From Xestospongia bergquistia (Eukaryota > Porifera > Demospongiae > Haplosclerida > Petrosiidae): 64,000 nt of DNA. How positions within the stretch are numbered: the first letter of the stretch is position 1; each line of letters opens with the position of its first letter. The notes beneath the pieces were generated by a model. It had not been told where the DNA came from and made no database searches. It saw only the letters and a program-made list of their open reading frames with translations. The position numbers and the translations under genes were made by a program. The stretch lies in the NCBI GenBank assembly GCA_963965975.1, contig OZ014411.1, positions 17,760,446-17,824,445 of the forward strand. The letters are read 5' to 3'. Below are positions 9,991-24,900 of this stretch, piece after piece.

Positions 9991-12900
9991 TATCAAAATT
10001 AGTGTCAGATGAGATATCAGTGATAAAAATTATGTTGTATGTAGTAGATCAGATATCAACAGACGTTACATCAGGATCAGTCTTAAGAATTGTGTTAATG
10101 TCAGTGTGTAGTAGATCATATATCTACATGAGTAAATCAGATTTCAGTGTTAGATCAGATATCACTGTTAAATCATATGTTGGTGTATGTTTACAGTAGA
10201 TCAGATATCAACATGAGCTAATCAGTGTGTAGTAGATCATATATCATCTTGAGTAAATCAGATCTCAGTGTTAGATGAGATATCAGTGTTAAGAATCATG
10301 ATGATCTCAGTGTGTACATCAGATATAAACAGTCATTAGATTAGGTATCAGTGTTAAGAATTGTGTTAATGTAAGTGTGTAGTAGATCGTATGTCAACAT
10401 AAGTAAGTGAGATTTCAGTGTTTGATCAGATAAGATTGTCAGTGTCTGATGAGATATCAGTGTTAAGAATCATGTTGATGTCAGAGTGTAGATCAGAAAT
10501 CAAGAGTAAATCAGATCTCGGTTTTAAATCAGGTATCAGTGTTAGGAATCATAAGAATCATGTTAATGTCAGTGTGTAGTAGATCATATATCAACATGAG
10601 TAAATCAGATCTCAGTGTTAGTTCAGATATCAAAGTCTCAGATGAGATATCAGTGATAAGAATTATGTTAATGATGGAGTGTAGTAGATTAGATATCAAC
10701 AGACGTTAGATCAGGTCTTAGTGTTAAGAATCATGTTGATATCTGTTTGTAGTAGATCAGATAACAATTAGAGTAAATCAGATCTCGGTGTTGGATCAGG
10801 TATCAGTGTCAAGAATCCTGTTAATGTCAATGAGAGATATCAGTGTTAAGAATCATGTTGATATCAGTGTCTGGTAGATCAGGTATTAGTGTTAAGAATC
10901 GTGTTAATGTAAGTGTGTAGTAGATCATATATCAACATTCAGTATATAAAGTATTCTATGTTAGACAGGTGTCATAGTCAGAGCCAGATCAGATATCAGT
11001 GTTAAGATCATGTTGATGTCATTGAGTAGATCAGATATCTATGGGTGTTAGATCAGGTATTTGTGTTAAGAATTGTGTTGATGTCAGTGTGTTGTAGATA
11101 AGATATCAAGAAGAGTAAATCAGCTCTAAGTGTTAAATCAAGTATTAAGGTTAAGGATTATCTAAATATCAATCCTTATTAAATCATACATTAACGTGGG
11201 TAATTCTGACCTCAGTGTTAGATCAGATATCAGTTTGTCTTAAATCAGATATTAGTGTTAAGAACCATATTGATATCTGTTTCCAGTAGATCAGATATAA
11301 ACATGAGTAAAAAAGATCTCAGTATTACATCAGATATCATAGACAGTGGCACATGACATATCAGTGTTAAGAATTGTGTTGATATCAGTGTGTAGTTGAT
11401 CAGATAGCAACATGAGTGAATCAGATCTCAGTGTTAGATCAGGTGTCATAGTCAGTGTTAGATCAGATATCAATATTAAGAATCATGTTGATGTCTGTGT
11501 GTAGATCAGATATCAACATTAGTAATTTAGATCACAGTGTTAATTCAAATTTCAGTATCAGATTAGATATCAGTGTTAAGAATCTTGTTAATGTGAGTGT
11601 TTAGATCATATATCAACATGAGTAAACCAGATCTTTGTTTTAAATCAGATGTTAGTGTTAAGAATCATGTCGATGTCTGTGTGTAATAGATCAGATATAA
11701 ACAAGAGAAAATCAGATCTCAGTGTTTGATCAGGTATCATAGTCAGTATCAGATGAGATATCAGTTTGTGTTAAATCAGATGTTAGTCAGTCTGTGTTAG
11801 ATCAAATATCATAGTCAGTGTCAAATGAGATATCAGTGTTAAGAATAATGTTGATGTCTGTGTGTATATCATATATCAACATTAGCAATTTAGATCTGTG
11901 TTAGATCAGGTGTTAGATCAGGTATCATTTGTTAAGAATCATGTTAATGTTAGCATTTAGTAAATCATATATCAACAGGTGTTAGATGAGCTTTCATGGT
12001 TAAGAATTGTGTTGATGTTAGTGTGTAATAGATCAGATATCAATAAGAGCAAATCAGATCTCAGTTTTAGATCAGATATAATAGTCAGTGTCAGATCAGA
12101 TATCAGTGTTAGAATCATGTTGATGTCTGTGTGTATATCATATATCAACATTAGCAATTTAGATCTCAGTGTTAGATCAGGTGTTAGATCAGGTATCATT
12201 TGTTTAGAATCATGTTAATGTTAGCATTTAGTAAATCATATATCAACTTGAGTAAATGAGATCATTGTGATAGATCAGATATCGTTTTGTGTTAAATCAG
12301 ATGTTAGCTTTAAGGATCATGTTGATGTCTGTTTGCAGTAGATCAGATATCAACATGAGTAAATCAGATCTCAGTTAGATCAGACATCATAGTCAGTGTC
12401 AACTGAGTTATCAGTGTTAAGAATCATGTTGATGTCAGTGTGTAGTAGATCAGTTATGAACTGGTGTTAGATCAGGTATCAGTGTTAAAACTTCTGTTGA
12501 TGTCAGAGTGTAGTAGATCATATATGAACATGAGTAAATCAGATCTCAGTGTTAGATCAGATGTAATAGTCAGTGTTAAGAATCACGTCTGTGTGTATAT
12601 CAGATATCAGTATTAGCAATTTAGATCTCAGTGTTAATTCAGATATTGTTATGAGATCAGATGTCAGTGTTCAGAATCAAATTGATACCGCTTTCTAGTA
12701 AAAAACAGATATTAACGGGAGTAAATCAGATCTCGGTGTTGAATCAGATATCAGTTTGTTTTAAGTCAGATGTTATTGTTAAAAATCATGTTGACGTGTC
12801 TTTGCGGTACATCAGATAACAACATGAGTAAATCAGATGTCAACATTAGATCAGATATCATAGTCAGCGTCAGATGAGATATCAGTGTTAAGAATCATGT

Positions 12901-15900
12901 TGACGTCAGTGTGTACTAGATTAGATATCAACAAGTGTAAATCAGATCGCAGTGTTAGATCAGATATCATTTTGTGTTAAATCAGATGTTAGACCTTAAG
13001 AATCATGTTGATGTCTGTTTTCAGTACATCAGATATCAAGATGAGTAAACTCAGATCTCAGTGTTAGATTAGATATCATAATCAGTGTGAGATGAGATAT
13101 CAGTGTTAATCATGTTGATGCCATTGCAAGATTAGATCTAAACAGATGTTAGATCAGGTATCAGTGTCAAGAATCGTGTTGATTTCAGTGTGTAGTAGAT
13201 CAGATATCAAGAAGAGTAAATCAGATCTCGGTGTTATATCAGGGTATCAGTGTTAAGATTTGTGTTGATATCTCTTTTCAGTAGATCAGATATCAACAAG
13301 AGTGTTAGATCAGGTTTCATAGTCAGTGTCAGATGAGGTATCAGTGTTAAAAATTGTGTTAATGTCAGTGTTTAGTAAATCATATATCAACATGAGTAAA
13401 TCAGATATCAGTTTGTGTTAAATCAGATGTTAGTGTTAAGAATCATGTTGATGTCTTTTTGCAGTAGATCAGATATCAACATGAGGAAATCAGATCTCAG
13501 TGTTAGATCAGATATCATAATCAGTGTCAGATGAAATATCAGTGTTAAGAATCATGTTGATGTCAGTGTGTAGTAAATCAGATATCAACAGGTGTTAAAT
13601 CAGGTTTCATTTTTAAGAATCGTGTTGATGTCAATGTGTAGTAGATCAGATATCAACAAGAGTAAATCAAACCTTGATGTTTAATCAGGTATCAGTGTTA
13701 AGAAACATGTTAATGTTGGTGTGTAGATCACATATCAGCATGAGTAAATCAGATCTCAGTGTTAGATCAGATATCATAGTCAGTGTTGGATTAGATACGA
13801 ATGTTAAGAATCATGTTGATGTCATTGAGTAGTAGATCAGATAACAGGTGTTAGATCAGGTATGAGTATCAAGAATCGTGTTGATGTCAGTGTGTATTAG
13901 ATTAGATATCAACATGAGTAAATCAGATCTCAGTGTTAGATCAGATATCATAGTCAATGTTAGATCAGATGTCAGTGTTAAGAATCATGTTGATGACTGT
14001 GTGTAGATCAGATATCAATATCAGATCAGATTTAGATCTCAGTATTCATTCAGATATCAGTATCAGATCAGATATCAGTGTTATGAATGAAATTGATGCC
14101 TTTGTAGTAAAATCAGATATTAACATGAGTAAATGAGATCTCGATGTTAGATCAGGTATTAGTGTTAAGAACCTCATTGCTAAGGATCATGTTGATGTCA
14201 GTGAGTAGTAGATTAGATATCAACAAGGGTAAATGAGATCTCAGTGTTCGATCAGATATCATAGTGTCATATCAGATATCAACCATGTTGATGTCTGTGT
14301 GTAGATCAGATATCAACATTAGTGATTTAGATTTCAGTGTTCATTCAGATATTGTTATCAGATTAGATGTCAGTGTTATGAATCAAATTGATGCTGCTTT
14401 GTACTGACATCAATTTGTTCTTAATACTGATACCTGATCTAACACTAAGATGTGATTTACTCATCCATCTATTCAGATATTTATGAGTTCATCAATCCAT
14501 CTATCATTTCAAACCATCCATCCATCCAATCATTCATTTGAGATCAGGTAGCGTTAAGAATTGTGTAAATGTCAATGTTTAGTAAATCAATGTTTCGTAA
14601 ATAAAATACCAACTGGTGTTAGATCAGGTGTCAGTATTAAGAATCATATTGATATAAGTGTGTAGTTGATCAGATATCAATATGAGTAAATCAGATCTCA
14701 GTGTTAGATCAGATATCATAGTCAGTGTCAGATCTGATATCAGTCTTAAGAATCACATTGATGTCTGTGTGTAGATCAGATTTCAATATCAGTAATTTAG
14801 ATGTCAGTGTTAATTCAAAGATTGTTATGAAATCAGATATTAGTGTTAAGAATTAAATTGATGCCACTTTGTAGTACAATCAGATATCAACATAAGTAAA
14901 TCAGATCTCAAAATTAGATCAGGTATCAGTGTTATGAATCGTGTTGATGTCAGTGTGTAGTAGATCAGATATCAACAAGAGTAAATCAAACCTGGATGTT
15001 TAATCAGGTATCAGTGTTAAGAATCATGTTAATGTTTGTGTGTTGTAGATCATATATCAACATGAGTAAATCAGATCTCAGTGTTAGATCAGATATCATA
15101 GTCAGTGTCAGATTAGATATCAGTGTTAAGGATCATGTTGATGTCAGTGAGTAGTAGATCAGATATCAACAGGTGTTAAATCAGGTATCTGTATTAAGAA
15201 TCATGTTGATGTCAGTGTGTAGATCAGATATCAACATTAGTGATTTAGATTTCAGAGTTAATTCAAATTTTGGTATCAAATCAGATATCAGTGTCATGAA
15301 TCAAGTTGATTGTCGTAAAATCAGATATAAACACGAGTAAATGAGATCACTATGTTAGATCTGGTATCAGTGTTATGAATCATGTTGATGTCTGTTTGCA
15401 GTAGATCAGATATCCACATGAGTAAATCAGATCTCAGTGTTAGATCAGATATCATAGTCAGTGTCAGATTAGATATCAGTGTTAAGGATCATATTGATGT
15501 CAGTGAGTAGTAGATCAGATATCAACAGGTTTTAGATCAGGTATGAGTATTAAGAATCATGTTGATGTCAGTTTGTATTAGATCAGATATCAACATGAGT
15601 AAATCAGATCTCAGTGTTAGATCAGATATCATAGTCAATTTTAGATCAGATATCAGTGTTAAGAATCATGTTGAAGACTGTGTGTAAATCAGACATAAAC
15701 ATTAGTGATTTAAATCTCTGTTAATTCAGACATCGGTATCAGATCAGATATCAGTGTTATGAATGAAATTCATGCCTTTGTAGTAAAATCAGATATAAAC
15801 ATGAGTAAATGAGATCTCGATGTTAGATCTGGTATCAGTGTTAAGAATCATGTTAATGTCAGTGTGTAGTAGATCATATATCAACATGAGTAAATCAGAT

Positions 15901-16660
15901 CTCAGTGTTAGATCAGATATCAGATTTTTTAAAAAAATGTTAGTGTCAAGAATCATGTTGATGTCTGTTTGCAGTAGATCAAATATCCACATAAGTAAAT
16001 CAGATTTCAGTGTTAGATCAGATATCATAGTCAGTGTTCTCAGTGTTAGATCAGATATCAATTTAATTCTTAACACTGATATCTAATTTCATAATGATCT
16101 TTGAATTAACACTGACATCTGAATTACTAATATTAAAATCTGATATCATTGTTAAGAATCATGTTAATGTGAGTGTGTAGATTATATATCAACATGAGTA
16201 AACCAGATCTCTGTTTTAACTCCAATATAAGTTTGTGTTAAATCAGATGTTAGTGTTAAGAATCATGTCGATGTCAGTGTGTAGTAGATCAGATATAAAC
16301 AAGAGTAAATCAGATCTCAGTGTTTGATCAGGTATCATAGTCAGTATCAGATGAGATTTCAGTGTTAAGAATCACGTTGATGTCAGTTTCCAGTAGATCA
16401 GTTATCAAAAGGTGTTAGAACAGATATCAGTGTTAAAAATCGCGTTGATGTGAGTGTGTAGATAATATTCCAAAATGAGCAAATCATATCTCAGCATTAG
16501 ATCAGATGTCAGATGATAGTGTTAAGAACCATGTTGATGTCAGTGTATAGAAGATCATATATGAACAAGAGTGAATAAGATATCAGCGTTAGATCAGGTA
16601 ACTGTTAAGAATCGTGTTAATGTCCGTGTTAGATCAGATATCATTGTCAGTGTTCTCAGT
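9990..16660 (+). repeat. Satellite array, block A (mostly forward)
   Basis: Imperfect tandem monomers of about 85 bp whose core reads GATCAGATATCAACATGAGT, AAATCAGATCTCAGTGTTA and AAGAATCATGTTGATGTCAG, then GTGTAGTA. Variants of the monomer alternate in a longer higher-order pattern of a few hundred bp. The palindromes GATC, GATATC and AGATCT recur every 15-30 nt. Distinct marker monomers (TATATAAAGTATTCTATGTT at about 10,940; a CAATCCTTATTAAATCATAC stretch at about 11,170) return about 12.4 kb later in block C, showing large-scale duplication within the array. Two short stretches are inverted (14,405-14,460 and about 16,050-16,140). No gene was found inside. Confidence 0.93.
14405..14535. 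repeat. Short inversion plus CATC-rich interruption inside the satellite
   Basis: About 55 nt of monomer in reverse orientation is followed by a low-complexity stretch of CATC/CATT motifs (near 14,460-14,535), after which the forward satellite resumes. It is one of the few non-satellite interruptions in 25 kb. Confidence 0.7.
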
Positions 16661-19600
16661 GTTAGATCAGATATCAATTTAATTCTTAACACTGATATCT
16701 GATTTCATAATGATCTTTGAATTAACACTGACATCTGAATTACTAATATTGAAATCTGATCTACACACAGACATTAACATGAGTCTTAAGATTGATATCT
16801 GATCTGACATTGACTATGATAACTGATCTAACACTGAGATCTGATTTACTCATGTTAATATCTGATCAACTACACTTATATCAATATGATTCTTAATACT
16901 GACACCTGATCTAACACCAGTTGGTATTTTATTTACGAAACATTGATTTAGTAAACATTGACATTTACACAATTCTTAACACTAATACCTGATCTAACAC
17001 CGAGATCTGACTTACTGTTCTTCATATCTGATCTACTACACACTGACGTCAACACGTTTATTAACACCAATACCTGATCTAACACCTGTTGAGATCTGAT
17101 CTACACATCAACATGATCTTAACACTGATATCTCATCTGACACTGACTATGATATCTGATCAAGCGATGAGATCTGATTTACTTGTTGATATCTGATATA
17201 CTGCAAACAGACAACTACATGGTTCTTAACACTAACATCTGATTTAACATAAACTGATATCTGATCTAACACTGAGATCTTATTTACCCATGTTAATACA
17301 AGACGTACTACACACTGACATTAGCATGATTCTTAACACTGATACCTGATATGTGACTGAGATCTGATTTACTCTTGTTGATATCTGATCTACTACACAT
17401 TGACATCAACACGATTCTTAACATGAAACCTGATTTAACACCTGTTGATATCTGATTTACTACACACTGACATCAACATGATTCTTAACACTGATATTTC
17501 ATCTGACACTTATTATGATATCTGATCTAACACTGAGATCTGATTTCCTCATGTTGATATCTGATCTACTGCAAAAAGACATCAACATGATTCTTAACAC
17601 TAACATCTGATTTAAAAAAAACTGATATCTGATCTAACACTGAGATCTGATTTACTCATGTTGATATATGATTTACTAAACATTGACATCAACACAATTT
17701 TTAACACTGATACCTCATCTGACACTGACTATAATACCTGATCCAACACTGAGATCTGACTTATAATTTTTGATATCTGATCAACTAGACACTAACATCA
17801 ACACCATTCTTAACAATGATACCTGATCTAACACCTGTTGATATCAGATCTACACACTTACACCAACATGATTCTTTAGACTAACATATCGTTTGACACA
17901 ATCTGATACCTTATCTAACACTGAGATCTGATTTACTCACGTTCATATATGATCTACTACACACTTACATCAACATGATTCTTAACACAAACTGATATTT
18001 GACCTAACACTGAGATCCGAGTTACTCATGCTGATATATGATTTACTAAACACTGACATTAACACGATTATTAACAATGATATCTGATCTAACACTGCGA
18101 TGTGATTTACTCTTGTTGATATCTGATCTACTGAAAAGAGATATCAACACGAATCATAACACTGATAGCCAATATAACACCGAGATCTGATTTACTCTTC
18201 TTGATACATAAAATCAACACGATTCTTGACACTGATACCTGACTAACACCTGTTTAGATCTAATCCTGCAATGGCATCAACACGATTCTTAACACTGATA
18301 TCTCATCTCACACTGATTATGATATCTAAAACTGAGATCTGAGTTTACACATCTTGATATCTGATGTACTGAAAACACATCAACAAGATTCTTAAGACTA
18401 ACATCTAATTTAACACAAACTGATATCTGATCTAACACTAAGATCTGATTTCTGCACATTGATATATGATCTACTACACACTGACGTCAACACCATTCTA
18501 AATGCTGATAACTGATCAGTGCGATAACTAACACTGCGACCTGATTTACTCTTGTTGATATCTGATCTAGTACACACTGACGTCAACATGATTCTTAACA
18601 CTGATATCTCATCTGACACTGATCATATCTGATCTAATGCTGACATCTGATTTACTCATGTTGATATCTGATGTACAGCAAAGACATGTCAACATGATTC
18701 TTAACAATAACATCTGACTTAAAACAAACTGATATCTGATCCAACACCGAGATCTGATTTACTCACGTTAATATCTGTTTTTTACTAGAAAGTGGTATCA
18801 ATTTGATTCTGAAAACTGATATCTGATCTCATAACAATATCTGAATTAACATCTAAATTGCTAATATTGATATCTGATATACACACAGACATCAACATGA
18901 TTCTTAACACTGACTATTACATCTGATCAAACACTGAGATCTGATTTAGTCATGTTCATAACTGATCTACTACACACTGACATCAACAGAATTATTAACA
19001 CTGATACCTGACCTAACACCAGTTCATAACTGATCTACTACACACTGACATCAGCATGATTCTTAACACTGATAACTCAGCTGAAGCTGACTATGTTTTC
19101 TGATCTAACTGAGATCTGATTTACTCATGTTGATATCTGATCTACTGCAAACAGACATCAACATGATTCTTAAAACTAACATCTGATTTAACACAAACTG
19201 ATATCTGATCTATCACTTTCATCTCATTTACTCATTTTGATATGTGATTTACTAAATGCTAACATAAGCATGATTCTTAACACTGATACTTGATCTAACA
19301 CTGACTATTATATCTGATCTATTACACACTAAAATCAACACAATTCTTAAAGCTCATCTAACACCTGTTGATGTCTGATCTGCTACACACTGACATCAAC
19401 ATTATTCTTAACACTGATATCTCATCTGACACTGACTATGATATCTGATCTAACACAGATCTGTTTTACTCATGTTAATATCTGATCTACTGCAAACAGA
19501 CATCAACATGATTCTTAAAACTAATGTCTGATTTAACACAAACTGTATAGTAGATCAGATATTAACATGAGTAAATCTGATCTCAGTGTTAGATGATATC

Positions 19601-21955
19601 ATAGTTTGTGTCATAAGAGATTAACATTAACACAATTCTTAACACTGATACCTGATCTGACACTAATGTCTGATTTACTCTTGTTGATGTCTGATCTACA
19701 CTGACATCAACACGATTGTTAACACTGATACCTGATCTAACACATGTTTATATCTGATCTACTACACAGTGATATAAACATGATTCTTAACATTGATATA
19801 TTATCTGACACTGACTATGATATCTGATCTAACATTGAAATCTGATTAGCTCATGTTGATATCTGATTTACTGTAAACAGACACCAACATATGATTTAAC
19901 ACAAAGTGATATTTGATCTAACACTGAAATCTGATTTACTCATGTTGATATATGATCTACTACACACTGACATTAACATTATTCTTAACACTGTAACCTA
20001 ATCTAACACCGATTTCTGACTTACTCTTGTTCATTTCTGATCTACACATTGGCATCAACACGATTGTTAACACTGATACCTGATCGAAGATATGTTTATA
20101 TCTGATCTACTACACACTGATATGAACATGATTCTTAACACTGTTACCTGATATAACACCGAGATCTGATTTACTCGTTATTTGATCTACTAAACACTGA
20201 CATAGAAATGATTCTTAACACTGATAGCTGATCTAACGTCTGTAGATATATGATCTACAACATTCTTATCACTGATATCTCATCTGACACTAACTATAAT
20301 ATCTGATCTAACACAGATCTGATTTACTCATGTTGATGTTTGATCTACTGCAAACTGACATGAACATGATTCTTATCACTAACATGATTTAACACAAACT
20401 GATATCTGATCTAACACTGAGATCTGATTTACTCATGTTGATATATAATCTACTACACACTGACATTATCGTGATTCTTCTGATTCCTAACACTCATACC
20501 TGATTTAACACCGAGATCTGATTTACTGTTGATTTCTGATCTACACACTCGGATCAATACGATTGTTAACACTGATACCTGATCTAACACATGTTTACAT
20601 CTGATCTACTACACAGTGATATAAACATGATTCTTAACACTGATATATTATCTGACACTGACTATGATATCTGATCTAACATTGAAATCTGATTAACTCA
20701 TTTTGATATGTGATCTATTGCAAACATACATTAACATGATTCTTAATAGTAATATCTGATCTAACAGATTTGATTTAGTCATGTTGACATATGGTCTACT
20801 GCACACTGACATTATCATGATTCTTCTGATTCCTAACACTGATACCTGATTTAACTCCGAGATCTGACTTACTGTTGATTTCTGATCTACACACTGGGAT
20901 CAATACGATTGTTAACACTGATACCTGATCTAACACATGCTTATATCTGATCTACAAAACACTGATATGAGCATGATTCTTAACTCTGACATCTTATCTG
21001 ACACTAACTATGATATCTCATCTCAAATAAGATCTGATTTACTCATGTTGATATCTGATCTACTGTAAACAGACATCAACATGATTTTTAACACTAATAT
21101 GATTTAACACAATGTGACATCTGATCTAACACCGAGATCTGATTTACTCATGTTGATATATGATCTACTACACAGTGACAACGTGATTCTTAACATTGAT
21201 ATCTAATCTGACACCAAGTACGATATTTGATCTAACACTGACAAAAACATGATTCTTATGATTTCTAACACTGATACCTGATTTAACACCGAGATCTGAT
21301 TTACTCTTGATTTCTGATCCACTACAAACTGACATTAACATGATTCTTATGATTCCTAACACTGATATCTGATTTGACACCAAAATCTGATTTACTCTTG
21401 ATTTCTAATCTACTACATACTGATAACATCATTCTTAACACTGATACATGATCTAACACCTGTTGAATCTCATCTACACACAGACATCGACATGATTCTT
21501 AACACTGATTTCTCTTCTGAAACGAACTGATATCTCATCTAACACAGATCAGATTTACTCATGTTGATATCTGATCTACTACACACTTACATTAACACAA
21601 TTCTTAACACTGATACCTGATCTAACACTAATATTCGATTTCTCTTGTTGATATCTGATGTACACTGACATCAACACAATTGTTAACGCTGATACCTGAT
21701 CTAACACATGTTTATATCTGATCTACTACACAGTGATATAAACATGATTCTTAACACTGATACATTATCTGACACTAACTATGATGTCTAATCTAACATT
21801 GAAATGTGATTAGCTCATGTTGATATCTGATCTACTGTAAACATACACCAACATATGATTTAACACAAAGTGATATCTGATCTAACACTGAAATCTGATT
21901 TACTCATGTTGATATATGATCTATTACACACTGACATTAACATTATTCTTAACAC
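16660..21955 (-). repeat. Satellite array, block B (reverse orientation)
   Basis: The same monomer as block A but reverse-complemented (TACTCATGTTGATATCTGAT, AACACTGATATCTGATCTAA). A brief forward stretch lies at about 19,546-19,615. The forward-to-reverse switch near 16,660 uses the same junction sequence as near 16,050, 26,645 and 59,365. The return to forward orientation near 21,956 uses a different junction. No gene or RNA was recognised. Confidence 0.92.
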
Positions 21956-24900
21956 TGATCAGATATCATAGTGTCAGATGAGATATCATTGATAAGAATT
22001 ATGTTGATGTCAGTGTGTAGTAGATAAGATATCAACAGATGTTAGATCAGATATCAGTGTTAAGAACTATGTTGATGTCAGTGTGTAGTAGATGAGATAA
22101 CAACAAGTAAATGAGATCTCGATGTTAGATCAGGTATCAGTGTTAAGAATCCTGTTAATGTCAGTGTGTAGTAGATCATATATCAACTTGAGTAAATCAG
22201 ATCTGTGTTAGATCAAACGTTAGTATTATCATGTTGATGTCTGCTTGCAGTAGATCAAATATCAACCTAAGTGTTAGATCAAATATCAAAATTAGTGTCA
22301 GATGAGATATCAGTGATAAGAATTATGTTGATATCAGTATGTAGTAGATCAGATATCAACAGACGTTACATCAGGATCAGTCTTAAGAATCGTGTTAATG
22401 TCAGTGCGTAGTAGATCATATATCTTCATGAGTAAATCAGATCTCAGTGTTAGATCAGGTGTTAGTGTTAAGAATCATGTTGATGTCTGTTTGCAGTAGA
22501 TCAAATATCATCTTAAGTAAATCAGATCTCAGTATTAGATGAGATATCAGTGTTAAAAATCATGATAATCTCTGTGTGTAGATCAGATATAAACAGACAT
22601 TAGATTAGGTATCAGTGTTAAGAATTGTGTTAATGTAAGTGTGTAGTAGATCGTATGTCAACATAAGTGAGATCTCAGTGTTTGATCAGATGATTGTCAG
22701 TGCCTGATGAGATATCAGTGTTAAGAATCATGTTGATGTCAGTGTGTAGTAGATCAGATGTCAAAAGGTGTTAGATCGTATATCTGTGTTAAGAATCATG
22801 TTGATATCAGTGTGTAGATCAAAAATTAAGAGTAAATCATATCTCGGTTTTAAATCAGGTATCAATGTTAGGAATCATAAGAATCATGTTAATGTCAGTG
22901 TGTAGTAGATCATATATCAACATGAGTGAATCAGATCTCAGTGTTAGATCAGGTCAGATATCAGTGATAAGAATTATGTTGATGCCGGTATGTAGTAGAT
23001 TAGATATCAACAGACGTTAGATCAGGTCTTAGTGTTAAGAATCATGCTGATATCTGTAGTAGATCAGATAACAATTAGAGTAAATAAGATCTCGGTTTTG
23101 GATCAGGTTTCAGTGTCAAGAATCCTGTTAATGTCAATGAGAGATATCAGTTGATACCAGTGTCTGGTAGATCAGGTATTAGTGTTAAGAATCGTGTTAA
23201 TGTAAGTGTGTAGTAGATCATATATCAACATTCAGTATATAAAGTATTGTATGTTAGATCAGGTACTATAGTCAGAGCCAGATCAGACATCAGTGTTAAG
23301 ATCATGTTGATGTCATTGAGTAGTAGATCATATATCAACATTTAGTATATAAAGTATTCTATGTTAGATCAGGTATCATAGTCAGAGCCAGATCAGATAT
23401 CAGTGTTAAGATCATGTTGATGTCATTGAGTAGTAGATCAGATATCTATGGGTGTTAGATCAGGTATTAGTGTTAAGAATTCTGTTGATGTCAGTGTGTT
23501 GTAGATAAGATATCAAGAAGAGTAAATCAGATCTAAGTGTTAAATCAGGTATTAAGGTTAAGGATTATCTAAATATCAATCCTTATTAAATCATACATCA
23601 ACATGGGTAATTCTGACATCAGTGTTAGATCAGATATCAGTTTGTCTTAAATCATATATTAGTGTTAAGAACCATATTGATATCTGTTTCCAGTACATCA
23701 GATATAAACATGAGTAAAAAAGATTTCAGTGTTACATAATATAACATAGTCAGTGGCAGATGACATATCAGTGTTAAGAATTGTGTTGATATCAGTGTGT
23801 AGTTGATCTGATAGCAACATGAGTGAATCAGATCTCAGTGTAAGATCAGGTGTCATAGTCAGTGTTAGATCAGATATCAGTATTAAAAATCATGTTGATG
23901 TCTGTGTGTAGATCAGATATCAACAATAGTAATTTAGATCTCAGTGTTAATTCAAATTTCAGTATCAGATTAGATATCAATGTTAAGAATCATGTTAATG
24001 TGACTGTTTAGATTATATATCAACATGAGTAAACCAGATCTCTGTTTTAACTCTGATATAAGTTTGTGTTAAATCAGATGTTAGTGTTAAGAATCATGTC
24101 GATGTCTGTGTGTAATAGATCAGACATAAACAAGAGTAAATCAGATCTCAGTGTCTGATCAGGTATCATAGTCAGTATCAGATGAGATATCAGTGTTAAG
24201 AATCATGTTGATGTCAGTGTCCAGTAGATCAGTTATCAACAGGTGTTAGAACAGATATCAGTGTTAAAAATTGTGTTGATGTGAGTGTGTAGATAATATT
24301 CCAAAATGAGCAAATCATATCTCAGCATTGGATCAGATATCAAATGATAGTGTTAAGAACCATGTTGACGTCAGTGTATAGAAGATCAGATATGAACAAG
24401 AATGAATAAGATATCAGCGTTAGATCAGGTAACAGTGTTAAGAATCGTGTTAATGTCAGTGTGTAGTAGTTCATAAATCAACATGATTAAATCAGATCCC
24501 AGTGTTGGATCAGATATCAGTTTGTGTCAAGTCATATATGTTAGTGTTAATAATCATGTTAATGTTTGTTTGCAGTAGATGTAGATCAGATATCAACATG
24601 AGTAAATCAGATCAGGGTTTGATCAGATGTCATTGTCAGTATCACATATCAGCGTGTAGTAGATCAGTTATGAACTGGTGTTAGATCAGGTATCAGTCTT
24701 AAAAATTCTGCTGATGTCAGTGTGTAGTAGATCATATATGAACATGAGTAAATCATATCTCAGTGTTAGATCAGATGTAATAGTCTGTGTTAAGAATCAT
24801 GTTGATGTCTTTTTGCAGTAGATCAGATATCAACATGAGGAAATCAGATCTCAGTGTTAGATCAGATATCATAATCAGTGTCAAATGAAATATCAGTGTT

